From positions 558,001-622,000 of the forward strand of contig NZ_CCBB010000001.1 of the NCBI RefSeq assembly GCF_000613185.1: 64,000 nucleotides of DNA, given 5' to 3'. Source of the DNA: Mycolicibacterium cosmeticum. GTDB taxonomy: Bacteria; Actinomycetota; Actinomycetes; Mycobacteriales; Mycobacteriaceae. Below the pieces are notes generated by a model. The model was given only the letters and a program-made list of their open reading frames with translations. It did not search any database and had not been told where the DNA came from. Both the position numbers and the translations under genes were made by a program. Of this stretch, positions 26,888 to 36,267 are shown piece by piece; the first letter of the stretch is position 1; each line of letters opens with the position of its first letter.

Positions 26888-28059
26888 GGTCGGCCTCCGT
26901 CGGCCGCGGCGAGCAACCGTTGCCGGATCCCCTCATCCGACGCCGCGTCGAGCAGGGTGAGCGCCAGCGCGCGGGCACCGTCGATGACGGCACGGTCGGC
27001 GGCCGGGGTGATCGCGGCGGCCGCGAACTCGGGCTGATGGTTGACCGCCGGCAGCGAGTCGATGCCGATGTACGGGTGGATGGCCGAGATATGTTGGGAG
27101 ACATTGCCCATATCGGTCGACGCCCGGTTCATCAGCGAGTCCGAGCCCGAGCTGAACCGCCGGCCGAGTTGCTCGGCACGGCGCGCATAGCGGTCCAGCA
27201 GCGCCTCATCGGTGCGGAACTCCGCATACGGCTTGCTCTCCGGGGTCACGGTCAGCTCACAACCGGTGGCCAGGGCACCGGCCTCGAAGCACCGGATGAC
27301 GCGCCGCTCGAGGTCCGCCAGTTCGGCCAGTGATCCGGCCCGGACATACCAGCGGCCCTCGGTGCGTTGCGGAATGGCGTTGGGCGCTTCTCCCCCGTTG
27401 GTCATGACGCCGTGCACCCGCACGTCGTTCGGCAACTGTTGGCGCAGCAACCCGATGGCGACCTGGGCAAGGGTGAACGCGTCGGCGGCGTTGATGCCCC
27501 GGTCCGGGTAGGCCGCGGCGTGTGCGGATTTGCCGTCGTAGCGGATATGGCTGTGCGACACGGCGTACGGTTCGGCGCGCGCGACATCCACCGGGCCCGG
27601 ATGCACCATCGCCGCGGCGTGGATTCCGGCGAAACCGCCGCGATCGAGCATCTCGATCTTGCCGCCACCGCCTTCCTCGGCCGGGGTGCCCAGCACCGAC
27701 AAGGTGATGCCGAGGTCGTCGACGTACGGCGCCAGCGCCAGCGCGGCACCGGTCGAGATGGCGGCGATGATGTTGTGCCCGCAGGCATGCCCCAGGCCGG
27801 GCAGCGCGTCGTATTCCGCGCACAGGGCCAGGTGCAGCGGCCCGCTGCCGCGGCGGGCCAGGAAGGCGGTGTCCAAGCCGGTGAAGCGGGGCTGCACATC
27901 GAAGCCGGCGTCGGCCAGTTCGCCGGCCACCCGAGCGCAGGAACGCACCTCCTCCCAGGCGATTTCGGGATGGGCGTGCAGGTCATGGGACAGCGCCAGC
28001 ATCCGGTCGTGTGTCCGCTCGCCCGCGGAGCCGACGGCATCCTCCAAGGCGGTGGTCAT
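26884..28059 (-). CDS. M20-family amidohydrolase/peptidase
   Basis: A 391-residue metal-dependent amidohydrolase of the AbgB/IaaH-like branch, with metal ligands in LCAEYDALPGLGHACGHN and the catalytic Glu in GTPAEEGGGGK. Members cut N-acyl amino acids such as aminobenzoyl-glutamate or indoleacetyl-aspartate. The ATG overlaps the DUF1028 stop, and the stop overlaps the aspA start. Coupling to aspartase makes an N-acyl-aspartate substrate plausible, by inference. Confidence 0.84.
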
Positions 28060-28724
28060 AAATCGCCCGGCACTCCGTAGGACGGCGCGGCCGTGGGATC
28101 CAGGCCGCGGGTGCGGTAGTCGGCTTTCTGCGGTTCCCACACGGCCCACAACCGGTGCAGTTCGCCGATCGGGTCATCGTGCCAGTCGACGCGCAAATCC
28201 GTTACCGGCCACGGCACGTCGTCGACCACCTGAAGGCCGGCCGAGTGCACCGGCCCGGCCTCACCACCGGCGGCCAGCGCGGCCGCCAACCCGTCGAGCA
28301 GGCGCCCTTCGGTGCTGGGGGCGGTCGAGGTCTGGTACCGCTCGATGAGCGCGGTGACGACGGCCGCATCGGCCAGCATGTTGCCTGCGGCGGCGGCGTT
28401 GTCGGTTGCGACCTCGTGCCGGATGCCCAGTGCCTTGGCGCCGGTGTGGATTGCGGTGCGGCCGGCGCCGTCGACGACGACGAGTTGGCGGTAGTCGGCG
28501 TGCGGCTCGGCCGCGATGGTCGCGTCCAGCGCCGCGCGGGCATCCGCCCCACCCGCCAAAGCGTCCAGCGCCGCGGTGCCCAGTCGCGGGTTGGTGACGT
28601 TCTGACTCGCCACCGCACCCACGCCGGCGCGCAGGTGCACGCAGCGCGACGCGACGGCGGGGCTGGAGGAACACACCACCATGCCGAATGCCGATCCGTC
28701 GCGGACCACCAGTGAGAAGGTCAT
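28056..28724 (-). CDS. DUF1028 family protein (putative Ntn-hydrolase)
   Basis: 222 residues. The DUF1028 pattern is clear: MTFSLVVRDG at the start, VGAVASQNVTNPRLGTAALDAL, VVDGAGRTAIHTG, AAAGNMLAD and EGRLLDGLAAAL. The fold is predicted to be of the N-terminal nucleophile hydrolase type, and no activity is proven. It is joined by 4-bp overlaps to RidA upstream and the M20 enzyme downstream. Fusing it to the upstream open frame is an artefact. Confidence 0.85.
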   Translation of the reverse strand: MTFSLVVRDGSAFGMVVCSSSPAVASRCVHLRAGVGAVASQNVTNPRLGTAALDALAGGADARAALDATIAAEPHADYRQLVVVDGAGRTAIHTGAKALGIRHEVATDNAAAAGNMLADAAVVTALIERYQTSTAPSTEGRLLDGLAAALAAGGEAGPVHSAGLQVVDDVPWPVTDLRVDWHDDPIGELHRLWAVWEPQKADYRTRGLDPTAAPSYGVPGDL

Positions 28725-29164
28725 GACCGGTCCTGGCTGAGCACGGCGGTGGCGTCGATCTCCACCAGCCATTCGGGCCGGGCCAGCGCGTCGACGACAA
28801 GTCCGGTCGACACCGGATAGACGCCCTTGAGCCAGCGGCCCATCACGCGGTACACCGTCTCCCGGTACCGGATGTCGACCAGATAAACGGTGACCTTCAC
28901 GATGTCGGCGAGGCTGCTGCCGGCCTCGTCGAGCAGCATGGCGATATTGGCCATCGCCTTCTCGGTCTGCGCCTCGACATCGCCGATGCCCACGGACTCG
29001 CGGGTGTCCAGATCTTGTCCGATCTGCCCCCGCAGATAGACCACTCCACCCGCGACCACGGCTTGGCACAGGTCGTTGTCCAGGTTCTGCTCCGGGTAGG
29101 TGTCCTTGGTGTTGAACGGCCGGATTCTGCGGTGGGTCGCCCCGGCCGGGGTGGCCTCGGTCAT
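28721..29164 (-). CDS. RidA-family protein
   Basis: A 147-residue RidA/YjgF homologue, the second in the window (VYLRGQIGQDLDT, TEKAMANIAMLLDEAGSSLADIVKVTVYLVDIRYRE). It probably removes a reactive imine or enamine made by the flavin monooxygenase step. The ATG at 29164 has an AAAGGA site and is preferred over a start 8 codons upstream. It lies 33 nt after the monooxygenase stop. Confidence 0.84.
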   Translation of the reverse strand: MTEATPAGATHRRIRPFNTKDTYPEQNLDNDLCQAVVAGGVVYLRGQIGQDLDTRESVGIGDVEAQTEKAMANIAMLLDEAGSSLADIVKVTVYLVDIRYRETVYRVMGRWLKGVYPVSTGLVVDALARPEWLVEIDATAVLSQDRS

Positions 29165-29197
29165 CGACGGGAGTCCTTTCTCGATCACGTTGGGCCG

Positions 29198-30502
29198 TCA
29201 GCGATCGGCGAGTGCCGGCGCCTGGTAGGCCAAATAGCTGCGCTGGATCATGATCTGGTCGGCGAGGTATTTGGCGTCGTGCCAGACACCCCAGATGAAG
29301 CTCGATCCGCGCCGTGACTGCCATGGCAGACCCAGGAAGTAGATGCCGGGTTCGGTGGACACCCCGCGCTGGTGGCGTGGCCGGCCGTGCTCGTCGAAGG
29401 CGTCGACGTGCAGCCAGCCGTAGTCGAAGGCGAACCCGACGGCCCAGACGATGGACGTGATCCCGGCGGCCGCGAGGTCCAGGGAACCGATCGGGTCGGT
29501 CATGCACTCCGGGTCCGGGCCGAAAATCCTGGCTTCGGGTTCCTCGGGCAGGTCGAGCCCGTTGCGGGCGATATAGGCGTCCGCCTCGTCGAGCATCGAG
29601 AGATAGTTGGCGTCACCGCGTTCGATGTTCTCGCGCAGGTCCGCGGCGAAGGTCATCACGCCGTCGCGGTACGGGCCCGCCATACCCAGCAGGGTGATGC
29701 CGGTGGCGGCGAGGTCGCGGAAGTCGACGGTGTGTCCGCCGTGCGCGCCGCTGACGGCGATGGTCACGTGCTCGGCGCCGCGCGGCGGGGCGGACATGTC
29801 CCATTTGCCCAGAACGCCGAGCCACCAACAGAAGTCGCGACCGCGGTACCGGCGGGGCGGCCGGTCGTGCGGGCCGACCGCGAGGTAGACCTGGCGGCCG
29901 GACTGCCGGAGCTCGTCGGCGATCTGCACCCCGGACGACCCGGCCCCGATCACCAGGACCGCACCGTCGGGCAGCTGCTGCGGGTTGTGGTAGCCGCTGG
30001 AGTGGATCTGGTGCACGCCGGCGGTTTCGGGCACGACGGGTGGGATGACCGGTTTCTGGAAGGCGCCGGTGGCGGCCACCACGAATTGGGCGTGGATGCT
30101 GCCGTCGGAGGTGTCGACATCAAAACCGGGACGCCCGTCCACTTTTCGGACCGAGTGCACCTGCACGCCGGTACGGATCGGTGCGTCGATCTTGTCGGCG
30201 TAGGCGACCAGGTAGTCGGCGACCTGTTCCTTGCCCGCGAACGCGTCCGGCGGGACGTCGAACTCGAGCCCCGGGAAGCGGTCATGCCAGGCGGGGCCGT
30301 TGGCCACCAACGAATCCCAGCGCCACGACCGCCAACGTTCGGCGATGCGGTCGCGTTCGACGACCAGGTGTGGCACGCCATGAGCCCCGAGGTGTTCGCT
30401 CATCGCGATCCCCGCCTGACCCGCCCCGACGACGAGAACCTCGACCTCTTGGCTCGACAACTTGACCTCCACGGAATCGACTACCTTGCACGCGTCTTCC
30501 AT
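29198..30502 (-). CDS. Flavin-dependent monooxygenase (CzcO/FMO-like)
   Basis: A 434-residue class B-type flavin monooxygenase. The FAD motif G26-x-G28-x-x-G31 (VVGAGQAG), a NADPH Rossmann motif (VIGAGSSG) and the ATGAFQKP linker are all present. Related enzymes N-hydroxylate amines or insert oxygen in ketones, and the plant YUCCA group is distantly similar. It is the first gene of the operon leading to aspA. A 14-bp motif shared with the aldehyde dehydrogenase gene lies 17-31 nt before its start. Confidence 0.85.
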   Translation of the reverse strand: MEDACKVVDSVEVKLSSQEVEVLVVGAGQAGIAMSEHLGAHGVPHLVVERDRIAERWRSWRWDSLVANGPAWHDRFPGLEFDVPPDAFAGKEQVADYLVAYADKIDAPIRTGVQVHSVRKVDGRPGFDVDTSDGSIHAQFVVAATGAFQKPVIPPVVPETAGVHQIHSSGYHNPQQLPDGAVLVIGAGSSGVQIADELRQSGRQVYLAVGPHDRPPRRYRGRDFCWWLGVLGKWDMSAPPRGAEHVTIAVSGAHGGHTVDFRDLAATGITLLGMAGPYRDGVMTFAADLRENIERGDANYLSMLDEADAYIARNGLDLPEEPEARIFGPDPECMTDPIGSLDLAAAGITSIVWAVGFAFDYGWLHVDAFDEHGRPRHQRGVSTEPGIYFLGLPWQSRRGSSFIWGVWHDAKYLADQIMIQRSYLAYQAPALADR

Positions 30503-30517
30503 GGTTCAGCCCGGCGA

Positions 30518-30532
30518 CTGCATCTGTACAGC
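30518..30532 (-). promoter_or_regulatory. Shared motif GCTGTACAGATGCA, copy 1 (before the monooxygenase operon)
   Basis: On the minus strand GCTGTACAGATGCA reads toward the monooxygenase gene and contains the palindrome CTGTACAG. The same 14 bases, in the same orientation relative to the downstream gene, lie before the aldehyde dehydrogenase gene at 31547-31560. A separate dyad CCGATG-TATGG-CATCGG is at 30541-30557. Confidence 0.6.
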
Positions 30533-30585
30533 GCATAGATCCGATGTATGGCATCGGAGAAAACGATTCTCGCACGTCGGAGGCG

Positions 30586-31497
30586 TCAGACTCCCGGCGG
30601 ATTGGCGAACAAGGTGCGGCACAACTCGGCGACGACGCCGGCGCGCCGGGTGGGCCGGGCGGCGACGGCGTCCAGCAGGATGACGGTGAGGCTGGGCGGG
30701 TCACCGCTGATCGGGACCGCGGCGACGGGATGACCGTCGAGGGCCGTCGGCACCGCCGCGCGCAGGTTGAGCACGCAGTAGGCCAGGCCGCGGCCGACCA
30801 GCGCCCGGCACGTCTCCACCGTGGTGGAGCGGAACCGGATGTTCGGTGTGACACCGGCGGCGGCGAACACGCTCTGGAAGTAGTCGCGGCTGTGCGGCAG
30901 GTCCAGCAGCACCATGGGTTCGTCGGCCAGTTCGGCGAGATCGATGCTGTCCCTGGTCGCCAGGCGATGCTCCCCGGACAGCAGTACGTAGGGCGGCAGG
31001 GTGAACAACGGCCAGCGTTTCAACCGCGGATCGTCCACCAGGTCATATCCGATGCCGAGTTCGAAGGTGCCGTTGGCGACGCCCTCGGCGAGATCGGCGA
31101 GATCGACTTCGGTGGTGTGCAGATGCAGCCGCGGCAGCTTCTCGGCCACCGCGGCGAGCAGCTCGGGCAGCAGATACGGGGCGACGACTTGGAAGCACCC
31201 GATGGACAGGGTGCCACTGAGTGAGGTGCCCAGACCCTGCGCCACGGCGCGTAGGTCGGCCGCCGACGCCAGGAGCTGGCGGCTGGCGACCAGCAGTTCC
31301 TTGCCCGCCGGCGTCAGGCTGATGCCGCGCGCGTGGTGGCGCACGAGAAGCTGTACCGACAGCGCGTTTTCGAGGTCGGCCAGGGCGGCCGACATCGCCG
31401 ACTGGGACAGGTGTACCGATGCCGCGGCGCGCGTGACGCTACCGGCCTCGGCCACGGCGACGAAGTACTCGAGCTGGCGCAAGGTGTAGTCGGACAT
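30586..31497 (-). CDS. LysR-family transcriptional regulator
   Basis: 303 residues. The N-terminal winged helix-turn-helix (LRQLEYFVAVAEAGSVTRAAASVHLSQSAMSAALADLE) is followed by a periplasmic-binding-like effector domain. It sits between the monooxygenase operon (same strand, 83 bp downstream) and the divergent aldehyde dehydrogenase gene, and is the natural regulator of both. The shared 14-bp motif before both targets is a candidate binding site. Confidence 0.9.
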   Translation of the reverse strand: MSDYTLRQLEYFVAVAEAGSVTRAAASVHLSQSAMSAALADLENALSVQLLVRHHARGISLTPAGKELLVASRQLLASAADLRAVAQGLGTSLSGTLSIGCFQVVAPYLLPELLAAVAEKLPRLHLHTTEVDLADLAEGVANGTFELGIGYDLVDDPRLKRWPLFTLPPYVLLSGEHRLATRDSIDLAELADEPMVLLDLPHSRDYFQSVFAAAGVTPNIRFRSTTVETCRALVGRGLAYCVLNLRAAVPTALDGHPVAAVPISGDPPSLTVILLDAVAARPTRRAGVVAELCRTLFANPPGV

Positions 31498-31546
31498 CGC
31501 AAACCTCTCGCATCTGGAAAATCGATACTAAGGTTCGGAAACCCCG

Positions 31547-31560
31547 GCTGTACAGATGCA
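31547..31560 (+). promoter_or_regulatory. Shared motif GCTGTACAGATGCA, copy 2 (LysR-aldehyde dehydrogenase gap)
   Basis: An exact copy of the motif found before the flavin monooxygenase gene, about 64 nt upstream of the aldehyde dehydrogenase start and 50 nt upstream of the LysR start. Position between divergent genes fits a LysR site or another regulator controlling both units. Confidence 0.6.
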
Positions 31561-31623
31561 TGGCGGCGTTGCAGGGTGGACTCGACACCTGTGTCCACCG
31601 TTCGGTCTGCTCAAGGAGAACAC

Positions 31624-33120
31624 GTGACGACCATTGCCGATGCTCACCCCGCGACGCTGGCGGACTGGACCCGCCATGCCACCGAGTTGCGCCCGCGCGG
31701 CGGCATCTTCATCGACGGCGAGTTCTGGCCCGCGCAGTCCGGCGCCACCTTCGACTCGATCAACCCGGCGACGGGGGACGTCATCGCCGCGGTGGCGTCG
31801 GCGCAGGATGCCGATGTCGACCGCGCCGTGTCCAGCGCCCGTCGGGCCTTCGAGGACGGCGAGTGGTCGCGCAGCTCGATCACCGAACGCAAACGGGTGC
31901 TGCTGCGACTGGCGCAGCTGATCGAGGAGCACAGTGTCGAACTGGCGCTGCTGGACTCGATGGACATGGGCAAGCTGGTCGTCGAGGCCTTCACCGTCGA
32001 CGTCCCTTCGGCCGCAGGGCTTTTCGCCTACTACGGCGAGGTGATCGACAAGATCAACGGCGAGATCGCGCCCACCGAGCCAGGCAACCTGGCCCTGGTC
32101 ACCCGTGAGCCGCTCGGCGTGGTGGCCGCGGTGACACCGTGGAACTTCCCCCTCGACCTGGCGGTGTGGAAAGTGGCCCCGGCCCTGGCCGCCGGGAATT
32201 CGGTGGTACTCAAACCGTCCGAACGCGCCCCACTGTCGTCGCTGCGACTGGCCGAGCTGGCCGTCCAGGCCGGCCTGCCCCGCGGGGTGTTCAACGTGGT
32301 GCCCGGCTTCGGCCAGACCGCGGGTGCCGCGCTGGGTCGGCATCCCGACGTCGATGTGCTGGCCTTCACCGGGTCCACCGCCACCGGCAAGCAATTCCTG
32401 CGCTACGCCGCCGATTCCAACCTCAAGCAGGTCTGGCTGGAGTGCGGCGGCAAGAGCCCGAACCTGGTGTTCGAGGACGCCGATCTCGAGCAGGCGGTCG
32501 ACAAGGCGCTCTTCGGCGCGTTCTACAACCAGGGCGCGGTGTGCTCGTCGAATTCGCGTCTGCTGGTGCAGAACTCGATTGCCGACCGGTTCGTCTCGGA
32601 ACTGGTCGCGCGCGCCGCCGAGATGCAGCCGGGCAATCCGCTGGATCCGGCGGCGGCGCAGGGCGCCATCGTGGACGAGGCCCACACCGAGCACGTGCTC
32701 GGGTTCGTCGAGCGGGCACGCGCCGAGGGGCAGGTGCGGATCGGCGGGCAGCGGGTCGACGGCGGCTGTTTCATCACCCCGACCGTCGTCACCGGCCTCG
32801 GCCCGGCCGCCGAACTGGTCACCGACGAGGTGTTCGGCCCGGTGCTCGCCGTGCAGACGTTCGACGATCAGGACGAGGCCGTCCGGATGGCCAACGACAC
32901 CGTGTACGGGCTGGCCGCCTCGGTCTGGACCACCGACCTGCGCCGAGCGCACACCGTCTCGGCCGCGCTGCGGGCCGGCACGGTATCGGTCAACACGGTC
33001 GACGCGCTCAGCGCCCAGACACCGTTCGGCGGGTTCAAGCAATCCGGCTTCGGCCGCGACCTGTCACTGCACGCCCTGGACAAGTACACCGGTCTCAAGA
33101 CCACCTGGATCGCCTTGTGA
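31624..33120 (+). CDS. Aldehyde dehydrogenase, PuuC/gamma-glutamyl-aminobutyraldehyde type
   Basis: A 498-residue NAD(P)-dependent aldehyde dehydrogenase with the NAD loop FTGSTATGKQF, the general base in LECGGKSP and the catalytic Cys in QGAVCSSNSR. The sequence resembles PuuC and other amine-derived aldehyde dehydrogenases. The GTG start has AAGGAG 5 nt upstream. The open frame extends about 97 codons upstream into the LysR gene and is spurious there. It likely oxidises aldehydes produced by the neighbouring amine-oxidising enzymes. Confidence 0.9.
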   Translation: MTTIADAHPATLADWTRHATELRPRGGIFIDGEFWPAQSGATFDSINPATGDVIAAVASAQDADVDRAVSSARRAFEDGEWSRSSITERKRVLLRLAQLIEEHSVELALLDSMDMGKLVVEAFTVDVPSAAGLFAYYGEVIDKINGEIAPTEPGNLALVTREPLGVVAAVTPWNFPLDLAVWKVAPALAAGNSVVLKPSERAPLSSLRLAELAVQAGLPRGVFNVVPGFGQTAGAALGRHPDVDVLAFTGSTATGKQFLRYAADSNLKQVWLECGGKSPNLVFEDADLEQAVDKALFGAFYNQGAVCSSNSRLLVQNSIADRFVSELVARAAEMQPGNPLDPAAAQGAIVDEAHTEHVLGFVERARAEGQVRIGGQRVDGGCFITPTVVTGLGPAAELVTDEVFGPVLAVQTFDDQDEAVRMANDTVYGLAASVWTTDLRRAHTVSAALRAGTVSVNTVDALSAQTPFGGFKQSGFGRDLSLHALDKYTGLKTTWIAL

Positions 33121-33144
33121 CGGAGGCCGGTTGGTGTCGCGCGA

Positions 33145-34722
33145 TCAGCGCGACACCAACCGGCCTGCCGCAACCGGACGGTCGGCCGAGCCCGCGTCCT
33201 CGGCGATGAGGTCACTGGCCCGCTCGGCGACGGTCATGATGGTCCCCACCGGGTTCACCGACGGGATGGTCGGGAACACCGAGGCGTCGACGACGCGCAG
33301 CCGGTCGACACCGCGGACCCGCAGCCGCGAATCCAGCACGGCCATCGGGTCGTTCGCCGCACCCATGCGGCAGGTGCCCGACACGTGGTACACGGTCTGA
33401 TGGGTGGCCCGCAGCGGTGCCGACAGTTCGTCGTCGGTGGTCAACTCGGCACCGGGAAACACCTCGCGCCCGATCCAGTCCGCCATCGGCGCCTGCGCCG
33501 CGATGCGACGCGCCAGCCGGATGCCGGCGATCAGGTTGGCTTCGTCGGCGCCGTCGGGATCGGTGAAATAGCGGTAGTCGATGTTGGGTGCCGCCGACGG
33601 GTCGTCGGTGGTGATCCATATCCGGCCCCTGCTCTTGGGCTTGGCGACGTTCGGGGCGATCGACACGATGCGATCCGGGAGTTCGGTGCCGTAGGTCACG
33701 GCGTGCTCGGCGACGGCCTCTACCGGGAAGTGCATCAGGATGTCCGGCCGGGCCGGCCCCTCGTCGTGCAGGCGCACGGCCGCACCCGCGTCCCAGCCGG
33801 TGGCGCAGGTGTCCGGGACGTCCCCGCGGGCCTCCCACACGATCAGTCCCTCGGCGTGGTCCATCAGGTTCTCGCCCACGCCCGGACTGTCGACGAGCAC
33901 CTCGACGCCGGCGTCGGCGAGCACCCGCGCGGGGCCGATCCCCGACAGCTGCAACAACTTCGGGGTGTCGATCGCGCCGCAGCACAGCACCGTTTCCCGC
34001 GTCGCGCGCAGTTCAGAGGTGGTTCCGCCGCCGTCGCGCACCAGCACGCCGACCGCCGCACCGTCCTCGACGAGCACCCTGACGGCCGTCAGCCCGTGCA
34101 GCACGCGCAGGTTGGGCCGGGTGCGGATGGCCTCGTGCAGATAGTGCACCGAGCTCGACGAACGAAGATGCGTCTCGGGCGTGTAACCGATCTCGAAAAA
34201 GCCTGCGCCCCGGCCGGTTCTGGCGAAATCGGGGTCACTGTTCCAGGCGGTCCGTGCCGGCAGGTCGAGTGCGCGCCGCGCCGAGGCGACGACGTCGGCG
34301 ACATAGGGGTTCTGGTCCTTGGCCGCGACCGGCGTGATCGGGGCGGCGATCCTGTCGTAGTACGGATCGAGCGTCGCGGAGTCCCACCCGTCGGCCCCCA
34401 GTGCCACCCATTCGTCGAGATCGGCGGCGAGCGGGCGCCAGGTGATCATCGTGTTCGCGGTCGAGCAGCCGCCCAGGATATGCATGCGGGCCTGCCGGAT
34501 GTTCGGGTTGCCGCGCTCCTGGGCGATGCTGCGGTAGTCGAAATCGTACTCACCCTCCAGCATTTCGGCCCACCGGCGGATGTCGCGTGCGCGCGGCTCG
34601 TCGACATCGCTCGGACCCGGCTCCACCACGGTCACCGTGACGCCCGGATCCTCCGACAGCCGGGCGGCGACGATGCAACCGGCCGTGCCGCCGCCGACGA
34701 TCAGATAGTCCGGATGGCTCAC
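33145..34722 (-). CDS. GMC-family FAD oxidoreductase
   Basis: A 525-residue choline-dehydrogenase-like enzyme with the N-terminal FAD motif YLIVGGGTAGCIVAARL, a GGCSTANTM segment in place of the usual GGSS-N, and the catalytic His region YHVSGTCRMG plus NPVGTIM at the C-terminus. It oxidises an alcohol to an aldehyde or acid. The GTG start overlaps the permease stop in GTGA. The aldehyde dehydrogenase gene converges on its 3' end 24 bp away and may take the product. Confidence 0.86.
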   Translation of the reverse strand: MSHPDYLIVGGGTAGCIVAARLSEDPGVTVTVVEPGPSDVDEPRARDIRRWAEMLEGEYDFDYRSIAQERGNPNIRQARMHILGGCSTANTMITWRPLAADLDEWVALGADGWDSATLDPYYDRIAAPITPVAAKDQNPYVADVVASARRALDLPARTAWNSDPDFARTGRGAGFFEIGYTPETHLRSSSSVHYLHEAIRTRPNLRVLHGLTAVRVLVEDGAAVGVLVRDGGGTTSELRATRETVLCCGAIDTPKLLQLSGIGPARVLADAGVEVLVDSPGVGENLMDHAEGLIVWEARGDVPDTCATGWDAGAAVRLHDEGPARPDILMHFPVEAVAEHAVTYGTELPDRIVSIAPNVAKPKSRGRIWITTDDPSAAPNIDYRYFTDPDGADEANLIAGIRLARRIAAQAPMADWIGREVFPGAELTTDDELSAPLRATHQTVYHVSGTCRMGAANDPMAVLDSRLRVRGVDRLRVVDASVFPTIPSVNPVGTIMTVAERASDLIAEDAGSADRPVAAGRLVSR

Positions 34723-36131
34723 GCGGCGCTCTCCACCCCGTGCACGGCATCGGCGGCGTCCACGCTGCGCATCCGCGGCGACATCAACACGTAGTACAGG
34801 GGGCAGATGACGACCAGGCCGACGATCCACGAGATGTCGACATGCCCGATCGCTTCGGCGACGAAACCGGTGAACAGCGTGGTGGACAGGAACGGGATCT
34901 GCACCAGGATGCCGGCGAAGTAACACCCGATGGCCACCCAGTTGAACCGGCCGTAGCGGCCACCGTCGCGTTCGAACAGCGCGTCTATGTCGTAGTGGCC
35001 ATGCCGCAGCAGGTAATAGTCGACCAGGTTGACCGCCGTCCACGGGATGAGCACGCACAGCAGCAGCGCCAGGAAGTTGGCGTAGTTGGCCAGGAAGTCG
35101 TCGGCACTGACCAGAGCCGGGACGAGGGCGATGATGCACAACACCACCGACACCGCCGCGCGGCTGCCGGCCCGCGGGCTCCACGTCGGGAAGATGTTCT
35201 GCCCCACCGTGATGGTGGACAACGTGCCGCAGTACAGGTTCATCGCGTTGGTCGCCGTGATGCCGATCGCGAAGATGGCGAACACGCCGGTGCTGACCCC
35301 GTGCGTCAGCGTGGACAGCCCCTCCATCGTGTCGTCGTCCGGCAGTGCGGCACCCACCAGCACACCGAGCAGCATGGGCAGCACCGACCCCAGCACGCAG
35401 CCGGAGTAGGTGCCCCAGAACGCGGCGCGCTGACCGGTATCGCGAGGCATATAGCGGGTGTAGTCCGAAACATAAGGGGCATAGGCGATTTGCCAGAGCG
35501 CGGCCACCGACAGGGTGGCCATGAAGCCGGCCCACGAGAAACCGTCGGTGTGCCACGTGCCGTCCGGGACACCGTTGACCCCGATGATCCACACGAACGC
35601 GACGACGAGCGCGCCACCGGCGACGACCGAAAGGATCGCGGTCACCCGGTGGATCAGCCGGTAGCCCACCATGGTCGCGACCACGCTGATCGCACAGATG
35701 ACGATGATGGCCCAACTGGTCGGCAGCCCGGTCACCTTCGCCAGCGCTTGGCCGCCGAGCACCGCGTTGGAGGCGAAGAAGCCCAGATACATGAACACGA
35801 CGAGGACGACGACCAGCAGGCTGCCGTAGGAGCCGAACTGCGCGCGGGTCTGCAGCATCTGCGGCACCCCCATCTGCGGCCCTTGGGCGGCGTGCAGCGC
35901 CATCACCACGGCGCCGACGACGTTGCCCAGCACCACCGAGAGCGCGCCGGCCCACAGCGGCAAGCCGAAGACGGTGGTGGCCAGGGCGCCGGTGATGATG
36001 GTCAGCAACATGATGTTGGAGCCGAACCACACCGTGAACAGGTCGCGAGCGCGGCCGTGCCGCTCGTCGATCGGGATGTGTTCGATCGTCCGGCGCTCGA
36101 CCGATTCGGGCGTGGGCGTGGCTGCAGTCAT
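34719..36131 (-). CDS. NCS1-family permease (second copy)
   Basis: About 470 residues, a multi-span symporter clearly paralogous to the permease at 8.9-10.3 kb. Shared landmarks are ERRTIEHIPIDERHGRARDLFTVWF, GPQMGVPQMLQTRAQFG and APYVSDYTRYMP. The ATG at 36131 has only a weak ribosome site; an in-frame GTG at 36182 would add 17 residues. It heads a two-gene unit with the GMC oxidoreductase, so uptake is coupled to alcohol oxidation. The substrate is unknown. Confidence 0.85.
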   Translation of the reverse strand: MTAATPTPESVERRTIEHIPIDERHGRARDLFTVWFGSNIMLLTIITGALATTVFGLPLWAGALSVVLGNVVGAVVMALHAAQGPQMGVPQMLQTRAQFGSYGSLLVVVLVVFMYLGFFASNAVLGGQALAKVTGLPTSWAIIVICAISVVATMVGYRLIHRVTAILSVVAGGALVVAFVWIIGVNGVPDGTWHTDGFSWAGFMATLSVAALWQIAYAPYVSDYTRYMPRDTGQRAAFWGTYSGCVLGSVLPMLLGVLVGAALPDDDTMEGLSTLTHGVSTGVFAIFAIGITATNAMNLYCGTLSTITVGQNIFPTWSPRAGSRAAVSVVLCIIALVPALVSADDFLANYANFLALLLCVLIPWTAVNLVDYYLLRHGHYDIDALFERDGGRYGRFNWVAIGCYFAGILVQIPFLSTTLFTGFVAEAIGHVDISWIVGLVVICPLYYVLMSPRMRSVDAADAVHGVESAA

Positions 36132-36267
36132 GCGATACCGACTTTCGACAAACGGCGTTTCCGCGGTGGCGTCCTCGATCACCTGAGTATTGGCGAGCGG
36201 CTAGGACAGGTAAATCACAAAGAATCGCGCAACTGCATCGATTTTGGCGATACAGCAGGCCGGCAGG

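Noticed and set aside
28056..29507. A 483-codon frame giving DUF1028 a long N-terminal domain
   Set aside because: The extension reads the RidA and monooxygenase genes in the wrong frame. The DUF1028 family starts at the internal Met.
33145..36030. A 961-codon frame that would fuse a membrane protein to the GMC oxidoreductase
   Set aside because: The first 430 codons are an out-of-frame reading of the NCS1 permease. The real GMC start is the GTG at 34722.
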